A stretch of 64,000 nt of DNA, from NCBI RefSeq assembly GCF_030345075.1, contig NZ_CP128361.1:2666001-2730000 (forward strand), read 5' to 3'. Source of the DNA: Solwaraspora sp. WMMA2065 (GTDB lineage: Bacteria; Actinomycetota; Actinomycetes; Mycobacteriales; Micromonosporaceae). Under the pieces are notes generated by a model. That model made no database searches and had not been told where the DNA came from. It saw only the letters and a program-made list of their open reading frames with translations. Positions 1 to 7,075 of the stretch are shown here, piece after piece (the first letter of the stretch is position 1; every line of letters begins with the position of its first letter). A program made the position numbers and the translations under genes.

Positions 1-860
1 TCCCATTCGCCGAAGTCGCACTCGATCAGGTCGGCTTCGGCGCGTACCGGCGGGTCGCCGACCTCGGCGGCGATCGCCCGCGCCGTGTCGACGCAGCGCG
101 ACAGCGGCGAGCAGACGATGACGTCGACCTTCGCCCGGATCACCGCGATCCGCGCGGCGGCGGCGGTGGCCTGCGCCGCGCCCTGCTCGGACAGCGCTAC
201 GTCGCCGCGCCCGGAGTAGCGGCTTTGCTTGTTCAGCCCGGTCTCGCCGTGCCGGACCAGGATGAGCCGGGTGGCGGTGGCGGTGGTCGGCGGCTCCCAC
301 GACGCGGCCGGGGCGTCGCCGGCCCCGGCGACGGCGAACATCGACGGCTGGACCTCGACGACCGACCCGACGGAAGCCGTCGGGGCTGCAGACGCAGCCG
401 AAGCGACCGGTGCCGGCGGAGCCGCGGTGGCCTTGGCCGATTTGCCAGCGGCCTGGTCCATCGCCTGGTTGGCCAGGGCGTCGGCGCGCTTGTTCTGCTC
501 CCGGGGGATCCAGCTGAACCTGACCGAGTCGAACTCGCGGACCAGTGTCGCGGCCTGCGCGGCGAGCGGGCGCAGCCCCGGATTTTTGATCTGCCACCGG
601 CCGCACATCTGCTCGACGACCAGCTTCGAGTCCATCCGTACGTCGACCGAGGTGGCGCCGATCTCGGCGGCGGCCCGCAGCCCGGCGATCAGCCCCTGGT
701 ACTCGGCGACGTTGTTGGTGGCGACGCCGAGCGCCTCGCCCCGTTCGGCGAGCACCGTGCCGGTGTCGGCGTCGAGCACCACGGCCCCGTACCCGGCGGG
801 TCCGGGGTTGCCCCGGGCGCCCCCGTCGGCTTCGACGACGACCCTCAAGGCGGCCCTCAC
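1..860 (-). CDS. Bifunctional RNase H / acid phosphatase (C-terminus off window)
   Basis: Two-domain actinobacterial protein, of the Rv2228c type. Residues 1 to about 135 are a type I RNase H domain: the first catalytic Asp is D12 in EADGGARGNPG, followed by an EYQGL glutamate, an MDSK aspartate and the NKRADALAN segment. An Ala/Pro-rich linker of about 60 residues leads to a histidine-phosphatase domain opening with LILVRHGET, whose histidine is the phospho-acceptor. Expected roles are cleavage of RNA in RNA:DNA hybrids and, in homologues, alpha-ribazole or acid phosphatase activity. The GTG start at 860 overlaps the stop of the zinc-ribbon gene by 4 bp (GTGA), so it is translationally coupled. 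The window ends within the phosphatase domain, leaving 286 codons visible. Confidence 0.93.
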   Translation of the reverse strand, partial: MRAALRVVVEADGGARGNPGPAGYGAVVLDADTGTVLAERGEALGVATNNVAEYQGLIAGLRAAAEIGATSVDVRMDSKLVVEQMCGRWQIKNPGLRPLAAQAATLVREFDSVRFSWIPREQNKRADALANQAMDQAAGKSAKATAAPPAPVASAASAAPTASVGSVVEVQPSMFAVAGAGDAPAASWEPPTTATATRLILVRHGETGLNKQSRYSGRGDVALSEQGAAQATAAAARIAVIRAKVDVIVCSPLSRCVDTARAIAAEVGDPPVRAEADLIECDFGEW

Positions 861-1597
861 AGGCCCGACTCGGCGGTCCGCACCATGATGCGGCGGCAGT
901 CCTCGCAGCGAACCACCTCGGCCGGGTCGGCCGCCTTGATCCGGCCCCGTTCGGTGGCGGACAGTTCGAGTCGGCAGCCGCCGCAGCGGCCGGCGCGCAT
1001 CAGCGCGGCGGCCAGCCCACCCGAGTTTTCCCGGATCTTGTCGTAGAGGGCGACCAGGTCGGCTGGGAGGTCGCCGGCCAGCGGGGCGCGGGCGGAGGTC
1101 TTGAACTGTTCCTCGCTGGCGATCTCGGCGAGGTTGCGTTCCCGGGTCTGCTCGACCTCGGCACGCCGTTGCCGGGTGCTGTCAATGCGTCCGGTGACCT
1201 GGTCGAGCGCGGCCTGAGCGGTCTCCCGCTGTTCCATCAGCTCCAGTTCGGCGTCCTCCAGCTCGGTCTGCCGGCGGGTCAGCGATGCGAGTTCGTGCTG
1301 CAGCGCCTCCAGTTCCCGGGCCGGACCGGAGCCGGCGGCGAGCCGGGCCTGGTCCTTGTCCTTGCGGGCGCGGACCTGGTCGACGTCGCGCTCCAGCCGG
1401 GCGATGTCGCGGTCCAGGTCATCGACGGCGACCTGGGCGCGGACCCGCTCGTCCTCCAGCGCTGACAGTTCCCGCGCCAGGGCGTCCAGCTCAGCGTGCT
1501 CGGGCAGGGTCCGTCGCCGGTGGGCGAGCTGGGTGAGCGCGGTGTCGATCGCCTGCAGGTCGAGCAGGCGGCGCTGGGCTTGCGGGTCTGCCTTCAC
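857..1597 (-). CDS. C4 zinc-ribbon coiled-coil protein (DUF164/CdsZ type)
   Basis: This 246-residue protein has a long N-terminal helical coiled-coil hairpin (about 1-180, rich in Glu, Arg, Leu and Ala) and a C-terminal zinc ribbon formed by CGGC and CEDC pairs near residues 205-235. That is the architecture of the DUF164 or CdsZ family. The biochemical function is not firmly established; members resemble nucleic-acid-binding scaffolds. It lies between the Nif3-like gene (4-bp ATGA overlap upstream) and the RNase H gene (4-bp GTGA overlap downstream). This three-gene arrangement is conserved in actinobacteria and suggests a common role in nucleic acid or nucleotide metabolism, which is inference. 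The ATG at 1597 fits the overlap. Confidence 0.9.
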   Translation of the reverse strand: MKADPQAQRRLLDLQAIDTALTQLAHRRRTLPEHAELDALARELSALEDERVRAQVAVDDLDRDIARLERDVDQVRARKDKDQARLAAGSGPARELEALQHELASLTRRQTELEDAELELMEQRETAQAALDQVTGRIDSTRQRRAEVEQTRERNLAEIASEEQFKTSARAPLAGDLPADLVALYDKIRENSGGLAAALMRAGRCGGCRLELSATERGRIKAADPAEVVRCEDCRRIMVRTAESGL

Positions 1598-2556
1598 GGA
1601 TGGGGCTCCTCATGGGTGGATGCGGCGGGCGCGGAACGGGCGGGTGCCGTGGCGGTGGGGCCGGCGGGTGCCGTGGCGGTGGGGGTGACGCTGGTCGCCA
1701 CCCGAGCGCGGCCAGCGGACGGCGTGTGCAGCGTCCACGGGTCGGTGTCGAGGTCGGAGACTGTGGCGGCGACCCCGAGTTCGCCGGTGAGGTAGGCGGC
1801 GAGGTCGTCCAGCCAGGGGCGTTCGGTGGCCCAGTGAGCGGCGTCGAGCAGCGCCGGGCCGCCAGCGGCTGTCTGTTCGCTGACCGGGTGGTGGCGCAGG
1901 TCGGCGGTCAGGTAGGCGTCGACTCCGGCGGCGCTCGCGGCGGCCAGGTAGGAGTCACCGGCGCCGCCGCAGACCGCCACAGTGGTGACCAGGCGTCCCG
2001 GGTCACCGGCGGCCCGTACCCCCCAGGCGGTGGCCGGCAGCACCTCCGCGGCGTGCCGGGTGAGCGCGGCGAGGCTGAGCGGCTGACGCAGCGTGCCGAT
2101 CCGGCCGGCGCCCTGGCCGGCGACGGCGGCGGCCGGGCTGCCGGGTGCCGCCGGCACCAGCGGTCGCAGATCGGTCAGGCCGAGCCGGTCGGCGAGCGCG
2201 TCGGAGACGCCGGGTCGGGCCACGTCGGCGTTGGTGTGCGCGGCGTACAGCGCGACGCCGGCCCGGATCAGGTCGTGGACGATCCGCCCCTTGTACGTGG
2301 TGGGGGCGACCGAGGAGACACCGCGCAGCAGCAGCGGGTGGTGGGCGATGATCATGTCGGCGCCGGCGTCGACCGCCTCGGCGACGGTTTCCGGTACGCA
2401 GTCGACGACGCACCACACGTGCCGCACCGGGGCGCCCGGTTCGCCGAGGACCAGTCCGACGCGGTCCCACTGCTCGGCCCAGGCCGGCGGGTAGCGCCGC
2501 TCGACGGCGGCGACCACCTCGGCGACCCGTACCGGTGATGCTGCAGTTGTGTCCAC
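1594..2556 (-). CDS. Nif3-like dinuclear metal centre protein (DUF34/YbgI family)
   Basis: A 320-residue member of the NIF3/DUF34 family, with MIIAHHPLLL near residue 70 supplying metal-binding histidines and a C-terminal DAAHWATERP segment that usually provides further ligands. Bacterial family members form toroidal hexamers with a dinuclear metal site. A role as GTP cyclohydrolase-like or metal-chaperone protein has been proposed, but the physiological role is unsettled. The last about 35 residues are an Ala/Thr/Pro-rich tail absent from short homologues. It is the first gene of the three-gene operon and overlaps the zinc-ribbon gene by 4 bp. Confidence 0.92.
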   Translation of the reverse strand: MDTTAASPVRVAEVVAAVERRYPPAWAEQWDRVGLVLGEPGAPVRHVWCVVDCVPETVAEAVDAGADMIIAHHPLLLRGVSSVAPTTYKGRIVHDLIRAGVALYAAHTNADVARPGVSDALADRLGLTDLRPLVPAAPGSPAAAVAGQGAGRIGTLRQPLSLAALTRHAAEVLPATAWGVRAAGDPGRLVTTVAVCGGAGDSYLAAASAAGVDAYLTADLRHHPVSEQTAAGGPALLDAAHWATERPWLDDLAAYLTGELGVAATVSDLDTDPWTLHTPSAGRARVATSVTPTATAPAGPTATAPARSAPAASTHEEPHP

Positions 2557-2661
2557 GGCGGCCCAGCTTACCCATCCACCCGCCGCGCTCCGGACGTTCA
2601 GGTACGGCGGCGTCCGTTCGTCTGTGGGGCATCGCGCCCGTCGGGCGCTGCGGCGTCCCGG

Positions 2662-3228
2662 TCAGCCGTGGGTGGTGCCGGCGGACAGCTGCTCGTCGAG
2701 GGCGTCGAGGGTGAGGTGCCAGGGGATCCGGTCGATGATCTGGTTCCCCTCACCGGGCGGCTGTAACGGCAGCACGTCGTCGCCGAGCAGCACCTGCACC
2801 CCCCAGCCGCGCAGCCGGGCGACGCTCTCCTGGAACGCCGGGTGCCCGGCGAGCGCGGTGTTGGTGAACGGCAGCGTGACGATCGGTAGACCCTTGCCCT
2901 GTGCTTCGACGACCAGTCCGAGGGCGAGGGTGTCGGTGATCCCGGCGGCCCACTTGTTGATCGTGTTGGCGGTGGCGGGGGCGACGATCATCGCGTCGGC
3001 GGGGGGTAGCACGTCCGGGTCGCCGGGGTTCTTGTAGTCGACCCGCACCGGGTGGCCGGTCTGTGCGGCCAGCGCCGGCAGGTCGACGAACTTGCGCCCG
3101 TCCGGGGTGACCACCACGCACACCGACCAGCCGCGTCGTCGGGCCAGCGTGACCAGCCTCCCGACATGTCGGGAGGCTGGGCTGCCGCAGGCGATCACGT
3201 AGAGGGTCCGGGCACCGGCCGGGGTCAC
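2662..3228 (-). CDS. Flavoprotein (PPCDC/EpiD-like fold)
   Basis: A 188-residue flavoprotein-superfamily member. It starts with a nucleotide-binding strand (LYVIACGSPAS) and carries the APATANTINKWAAGITDT segment typical of phosphopantothenoylcysteine decarboxylase-like flavoproteins, including the PxxANT substrate clamp. The substrate is not known. The open frame extends further upstream, but GTG at 3228 is preceded by a GAGGTGA ribosome-binding site, and the longer version would run into the upstream regulator gene. The flavoprotein is followed 5' by an XRE/TPR regulator on the same strand, a pairing that recurs in Streptomyces and Micromonospora. This suggests, but does not show, that the regulator controls it. 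Confidence 0.88.
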   Translation of the reverse strand: MTPAGARTLYVIACGSPASRHVGRLVTLARRRGWSVCVVVTPDGRKFVDLPALAAQTGHPVRVDYKNPGDPDVLPPADAMIVAPATANTINKWAAGITDTLALGLVVEAQGKGLPIVTLPFTNTALAGHPAFQESVARLRGWGVQVLLGDDVLPLQPPGEGNQIIDRIPWHLTLDALDEQLSAGTTHG

Positions 3229-3277
3229 ACCGTCACCTCTCCGTCGATGGGTACACGTCCGTTGCGCGGGTGTCGGG

Positions 3278-4519
3278 TCACACGCCGACCCCCATGTGTT
3301 CGGCGAGTTCGGCGACCGGCGCCGAGGGCGTACCCCGGGTGCGGCGCAGCACGTCGGCCATGACGGCGTGGGCCACTGGCCGGCAGCGGATCTCCGCCGG
3401 GGCGAGCCGGTCGCCCTCCAGCAGCATCTCGGTGGCCTTTTCCAGCTCGCCGGACTGAGCGTAGCCGCGGGCAATGTCGAGCAGGTGGTGCGCCCGCCGT
3501 TCCGGCAGCAGGGCGCTGAAGCCCGGATCTTCCATTATCGCCTGGTGGGTCTCGACCGCTGCCCGGCCCTCGCCGAGCTCCACGGCGGCCGCCGCCCGGT
3601 GCAGTTGCACGTTGGTCGGGCCGAAGCAGGTCCAGTAGTGGTTGCGGTTCTCGCCGAGCGCCCGCGCCGCGTCGTCGGCGCCGTTGACCAGGTCCCGGAC
3701 GGTGGCGCTGTCGCCGAGCCGAGCGGCGGCCATCGCGCCCTGCAGCAGCAGCAGGCCGTAGACGGACAGCTGCTCCGGGGTGCTGCTGCGGCTGTCCGCC
3801 GGGGCGAGCCCGTTGGCGATGTTCACGTTCACCTCCAGGGCCGCTCGGGACCGGCCGAGGGCCAGCAGTGCGTTGCCGACCCGGCAGGTCGCCACCCCGG
3901 TCAGCAGCCGGTCACCGGCCCGGTGCGACACCGCGATCGACCGGTCGGCGGCCAGCCAGGCGAGGTCGTACTCGCCGAGCTTGCGCAGCGTGGACGAGGC
4001 GATCTGGTAGAGCTGGCCGAGCAGACTCGCCGCCTGCTGCGCGTTGTCGTCGTCACCGGTGTAGTGGGCGTCGGCGGCCTGCGCGTCGCGCAGCAGCCGG
4101 GGCAGCGCCCGGGCCAGCACCCCGTACTTGGCGTGCTGGAAGGTCAGCCAGGCATGGTTGGTGGCCTTGTGCATCTCGGCGAGCTGCGGCGCGTCGTTCG
4201 CGGGTCGGAACAGAGTGCTGATCGAGTCGTAGCGTTCCAGTGCGGCCCGGATCTCCTCCACCTCCACCTGGTCGATGCAGGTGACGCTCTCCGGCCGCCG
4301 CTCCGGGTCCTTGCCGAGCAGCAGTTGCGCGTCGAGCTGTAGCACGTCGGCGATCTCGTGGATCACCGAGAACTTGTCCAGCCGGCGCACCCCCCGTTCG
4401 ACCTTGTCCACCCAGCTCTTGGATTTTCCGAGCCGATCGGCGAACACCTGTTGGGACATTCTGCGCCGGCCACGCCAGTAGGCGACCCGCCGACCGATGG
4501 GTAACTCTTCCACGCTCAT
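3278..4519 (-). CDS. XRE-family regulator with TPR-like C-terminal domain
   Basis: A 413-residue regulator. Residues about 8-70 are a helix-turn-helix of the XRE type (SQQVFADRLGKSKSWVDKVE), and the remaining about 330 residues are a helical TPR-like solenoid. The start is placed at ATG 4519 because a strong GAGGGGG sequence lies just upstream; an upstream ATG at 4612 adds 31 low-complexity residues and lacks such a site. It resembles, along its full length, the regulator at 44436-45656 on the integrated element, including the GKSKSW recognition region and the LLPERRAHHLLDIARGY / LPAEHRAAYLLDIARTY block. Such proteins in actinomycetes often control adjacent small operons. The ligand is unknown. 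Confidence 0.9.
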   Translation of the reverse strand: MSVEELPIGRRVAYWRGRRRMSQQVFADRLGKSKSWVDKVERGVRRLDKFSVIHEIADVLQLDAQLLLGKDPERRPESVTCIDQVEVEEIRAALERYDSISTLFRPANDAPQLAEMHKATNHAWLTFQHAKYGVLARALPRLLRDAQAADAHYTGDDDNAQQAASLLGQLYQIASSTLRKLGEYDLAWLAADRSIAVSHRAGDRLLTGVATCRVGNALLALGRSRAALEVNVNIANGLAPADSRSSTPEQLSVYGLLLLQGAMAAARLGDSATVRDLVNGADDAARALGENRNHYWTCFGPTNVQLHRAAAAVELGEGRAAVETHQAIMEDPGFSALLPERRAHHLLDIARGYAQSGELEKATEMLLEGDRLAPAEIRCRPVAHAVMADVLRRTRGTPSAPVAELAEHMGVGV

Positions 4520-4811
4520 GTTCCCCCTCGCGGTGCCGGGCACTTCGGAGCCGGCAAATGTGCTGGTCGATGCGGCATCCCCCCGGACACCGGGACCACT
4601 GACCGTGCTCATCGCACAGGCAGTGCGTTAGGTCCATCACAGATGGTCGTAGTTTTCGATGCAAGTTGCAAAGGGTTGGCAGCCGAAAAGTTCCGGCGTG
4701 TCGCCGCGGCGTCCCCCGCCCGGGCACGCCGGATCCGGCTGCCCACACCCGACCGGTCGGACCCGACGAGTGGTCCGGGCGGCACCCAGATGCCTTGGAG
4801 GAATGTCGATC

Positions 4812-5558
4812 ATGCGGTGGACGGTCCAACCGCCTTTCGTCCGCCTGCGGCTCCGCCGCGGCGCGCTGCGCTACGCCAGACACGGCTGGCCGGTGACGCC
4901 AGGGGCGTACCTGCACCAGGGGCGCTTCCGGTGTGACCGCCCCGGCTGTCCCACCACGGGCTGCCACCCGGCGTTGCAGCACTGGGAGCGGGACGCCAGT
5001 GATCAGCGCGACCGGGTCGGCTCGTGGTGGCGTCAGCAGCCGCACACCGTCCTGCTGGCCACCGGACACGCGTTCGACGTGCTCGACGTGCCGGCCCGGC
5101 TCGGCCTGCGGACGCTGTGCACGCTGCGGCTGCGCGGCGGAGCGGCGGCACCCGGCCGGGGCCAGCTGCGCGGCCCGGTCGCGGTCACCCCGACCGGGCG
5201 GTGGATGTTCCTGGTTCGCCCGGGTGACGCGCTGCGCCCGGAGCTGGCCGATTCGCTGGACGTCATCCAGCACGGGCCGGGCTCCTGGATTCCCGCCCCG
5301 CCGACGGTGCTGCCGCAGGGGCCGGTCCGCTGGGCGGTCGATCCGGACGAGGTCGGCTGGCGGCTACCGGACTCGTACGCCGTACAACGGATCATCGTCG
5401 ACTCCCGGGAACACGCCGCCGCGCCACCCAGGCTGCCGCAGCCCCGCAGCGCGCCGGTCGGGCCGCTGCCGGGTGCCGTGCCGCTCACCGTCCCGGTCGT
5501 CCCGGCGGCGACGGTCTTCGTCCCCCGGCAGACGTCCACCCTGCGCCGGGCGTTGTGA
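4812..5558 (+). CDS. Bifunctional DNA primase/polymerase (prim-pol)-like N-terminal domain protein
   Basis: A 248-residue protein matching the prim-pol N-terminal domain architecture seen in small actinobacterial proteins. It has an RFRCDRPGCPTTGCHP cysteine cluster near residues 40-55, a HAFDVLDVP acidic motif near 90-98 and an HGPGSWIPAPPT segment near 155 that corresponds to the substrate-binding loop of these domains. No helicase or full primase module follows, so it may be a stand-alone prim-pol-like domain with altered activity. ATG 4812 is preferred because GGAGGA lies 9 bases upstream; for the ATG at 4803 the same site would be adjacent to the start. The C-terminal about 45 residues are Pro/Ala/Val-rich. 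It is divergent from the XRE regulator and is followed by two strong hairpins. Confidence 0.72.
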   Translation: MRWTVQPPFVRLRLRRGALRYARHGWPVTPGAYLHQGRFRCDRPGCPTTGCHPALQHWERDASDQRDRVGSWWRQQPHTVLLATGHAFDVLDVPARLGLRTLCTLRLRGGAAAPGRGQLRGPVAVTPTGRWMFLVRPGDALRPELADSLDVIQHGPGSWIPAPPTVLPQGPVRWAVDPDEVGWRLPDSYAVQRIIVDSREHAAAPPRLPQPRSAPVGPLPGAVPLTVPVVPAATVFVPRQTSTLRRAL

Positions 5559-5585
5559 CCTTCCCAGTGGTCACCTGCGGGTGAC

Positions 5586-5619
5586 TCCGCCTACCCGGGT
5601 GCTCACCCGGGTAGGCGGA
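5586..5619 (+). terminator. Perfect 15-bp stem hairpin, likely terminator
   Basis: A perfect 15-bp inverted repeat (5586-5600 against 5605-5619) with the four-base loop GCTC lies 28 bases after the prim-pol-like stop codon. No T-tract follows, as is usual in high-GC actinomycetes. Confidence 0.7.
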
Positions 5620-5630
5620 TCTTCCCGGCT

Positions 5631-5668
5631 GCCGCCGGCCCGGGACCTCACGGTCCCGGGCCGGCGGC
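5631..5668 (+). terminator. Second hairpin, perfect 17-bp stem
   Basis: A perfect 17-bp inverted repeat (5631-5647 against 5652-5668) with the loop TCAC stands 12 bases after the first hairpin. Two tandem strong stems suggest an insulated transcription end before the DUF3040 gene. Confidence 0.65.
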
Positions 5669-5749
5669 CGTCCTGTTTGCCGGTTGAGGCGCAAGCTGCG
5701 GGACCGGGCTGCGTGAGCGGCGGGCGATTGGGTAATGCCCCGATGGCCG

Positions 5750-5787
5750 TTCGGTACGCATCGTTCGGTACGCATCGTTCGGTAGGC
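5750..5787 (+). repeat. 14-bp tandem repeat, 2.7 copies
   Basis: Two exact contiguous copies of TTCGGTACGCATCG (5750-5763, 5764-5777) plus a partial third (TTCGGTAGGC) lie in the leader of the DUF3040 gene, 73 bases before its start. They could be an operator or slippage tract. Confidence 0.8.
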
Positions 5788-5860
5788 ACAGCGCGTGCCG
5801 CACCACGCCACCAAAGCCACCACGCCACGGCCGTCGGGACGTTCGGAGGGAAGGCACGCC

Positions 5861-6112
5861 ATGCTCAGCAGGGAGGATCAACGCCGGTTCGACCAGATCG
5901 CCCGCCATCTGCGGACGACCGATCCGGACTTCGTCGCCCGCCTGGGCGATCAGGCCGCCAACCGGCGGAACCGGGCGGCGATCATCGCCAGTGTGCTGCT
6001 CTGGGCGGTGGTGCCGCTGCTCGCCCTGTTCGGCGGCTGGATCGCCGCGTCGATCTGCACGGTGGCGCTCACCGCCGCGGGAGTCCTCGCGCTGCGGGCC
6101 CGCCGCTGGTAG
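5861..6112 (+). CDS. DUF3040 small membrane protein
   Basis: An 83-residue protein with a charged cytoplasmic N-terminal region (MLSREDQRRFDQIARHL) and two hydrophobic segments at about 43-60 and 62-78, the standard DUF3040 layout in actinobacteria. Function is unknown; it is probably an inner-membrane protein. The ATG at 5861 has a GGAGGG site 10 bases upstream; an in-frame extension upstream would begin inside the tandem-repeat leader and is disfavoured. Confidence 0.88.
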   Translation: MLSREDQRRFDQIARHLRTTDPDFVARLGDQAANRRNRAAIIASVLLWAVVPLLALFGGWIAASICTVALTAAGVLALRARRW

Positions 6113-6136
6113 CCCCGACCGCAGCGGCAGCCCACG

Positions 6137-7075
6137 TCAGTCGTCGGCCGGCGCGGGTTCGGCGAACCGCCGGTAGGCCCGGCCCAGCACTGTCGCCAGG
6201 CCCGGGCCGCCGATCACCGGTGACGGCGCCCCGAGCTGGCGCAGCAGCAGGTCGGCACGGGCCGACAGGACCGGCTCGCGGTCCGGCAGCGGCACCGGCG
6301 CCCGCCAGAATCCGGCGTCCGACGCGGCGACGGGTTCGGACAGGCCGGCCAGCGCCGGGCCGGCACCGACCGGGGACGTCACCGGCGGCGTGTCGGAGTC
6401 GGTGGACGACAAGCCACCGTCAACGGACGGCGCACCGTCACCCCCGCCGGCGGACGCCGCACCGTCGACGGACGGCGCACCGTCACCACCGCCCCGGGCG
6501 AGCCGCAGCTGACGCAGCAGGGCGGCCCGGTCCCGTCCCCGCCAGTGCAGGATCTGGAACGGGTCGGTGTCGAACTCCTCGGCCAGCAGATAGCAGGTGG
6601 CGGCCAGGTGCTTGCACGGCACCGCCGCGTCCGGGCAGCTGCAGCTCATCGCCAACTCGTCGACGCCGGCCGGGAACAGTGGTGCCCCGGCGGCGACGAA
6701 CACCTCCTCCAGCTCCGGCGGCAGGTCGCCGGCGAGCAGCCGGGCACTATACAGCGCCTGGCCGGCCAAGGTGTTCTCGATCCGCCGCCACACCGCGTCA
6801 CCGTAGCGCCGCAGCCCGATCCGCGCCTGGTACGGCCGGGGCCGGGATCCCTGCACCTGGGCGCTCACCACGCCAGGTGCCACGGTCAGGGCGAGCACCT
6901 GCCCGGCCCGGGCGTAGGAGCGGCCCCGGGTGAGCCGGGTGCCCAACGCGAACGACTCCAGCACGTCGACGAAGCGGCGCGACCACCAGGACTGTCCGAT
7001 CGCGCCCCGGGTGCTGCGGGCGCGCAGCCCGCCGTCGACCCGCCGGGGCCGGCCGTAGTCCTCGAACCGGCTCAT
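6137..7075 (-). CDS. SWIM zinc-finger protein
   Basis: A 312-residue protein with a SWIM zinc finger (MSCSCPDAAVPCKHLAA, the CxC...CxH pattern) near residues 147-163. The N-terminal region is basic and begins MSRFEDYGRPRR. SWIM fingers bind DNA or proteins. Residues about 220-260 contain a low-complexity tract with near-repeats of GGGDGAPSVDG. The ATG at 7075 overlaps the SNF2-helicase stop by 4 bp (ATGA), so the two are translationally coupled. The coupling of SWIM and SNF2 proteins is common in actinobacteria and points to one chromatin- or DNA-remodelling unit, whose target is not known. Confidence 0.92.
   Translation of the reverse strand: MSRFEDYGRPRRVDGGLRARSTRGAIGQSWWSRRFVDVLESFALGTRLTRGRSYARAGQVLALTVAPGVVSAQVQGSRPRPYQARIGLRRYGDAVWRRIENTLAGQALYSARLLAGDLPPELEEVFVAAGAPLFPAGVDELAMSCSCPDAAVPCKHLAATCYLLAEEFDTDPFQILHWRGRDRAALLRQLRLARGGGDGAPSVDGAASAGGGDGAPSVDGGLSSTDSDTPPVTSPVGAGPALAGLSEPVAASDAGFWRAPVPLPDREPVLSARADLLLRQLGAPSPVIGGPGLATVLGRAYRRFAEPAPADD

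Noticed and set aside
5586-5668. CRISPR-like repeat
   Set aside because: Only two different hairpins, no regular repeat-spacer array and no cas genes anywhere in the window.
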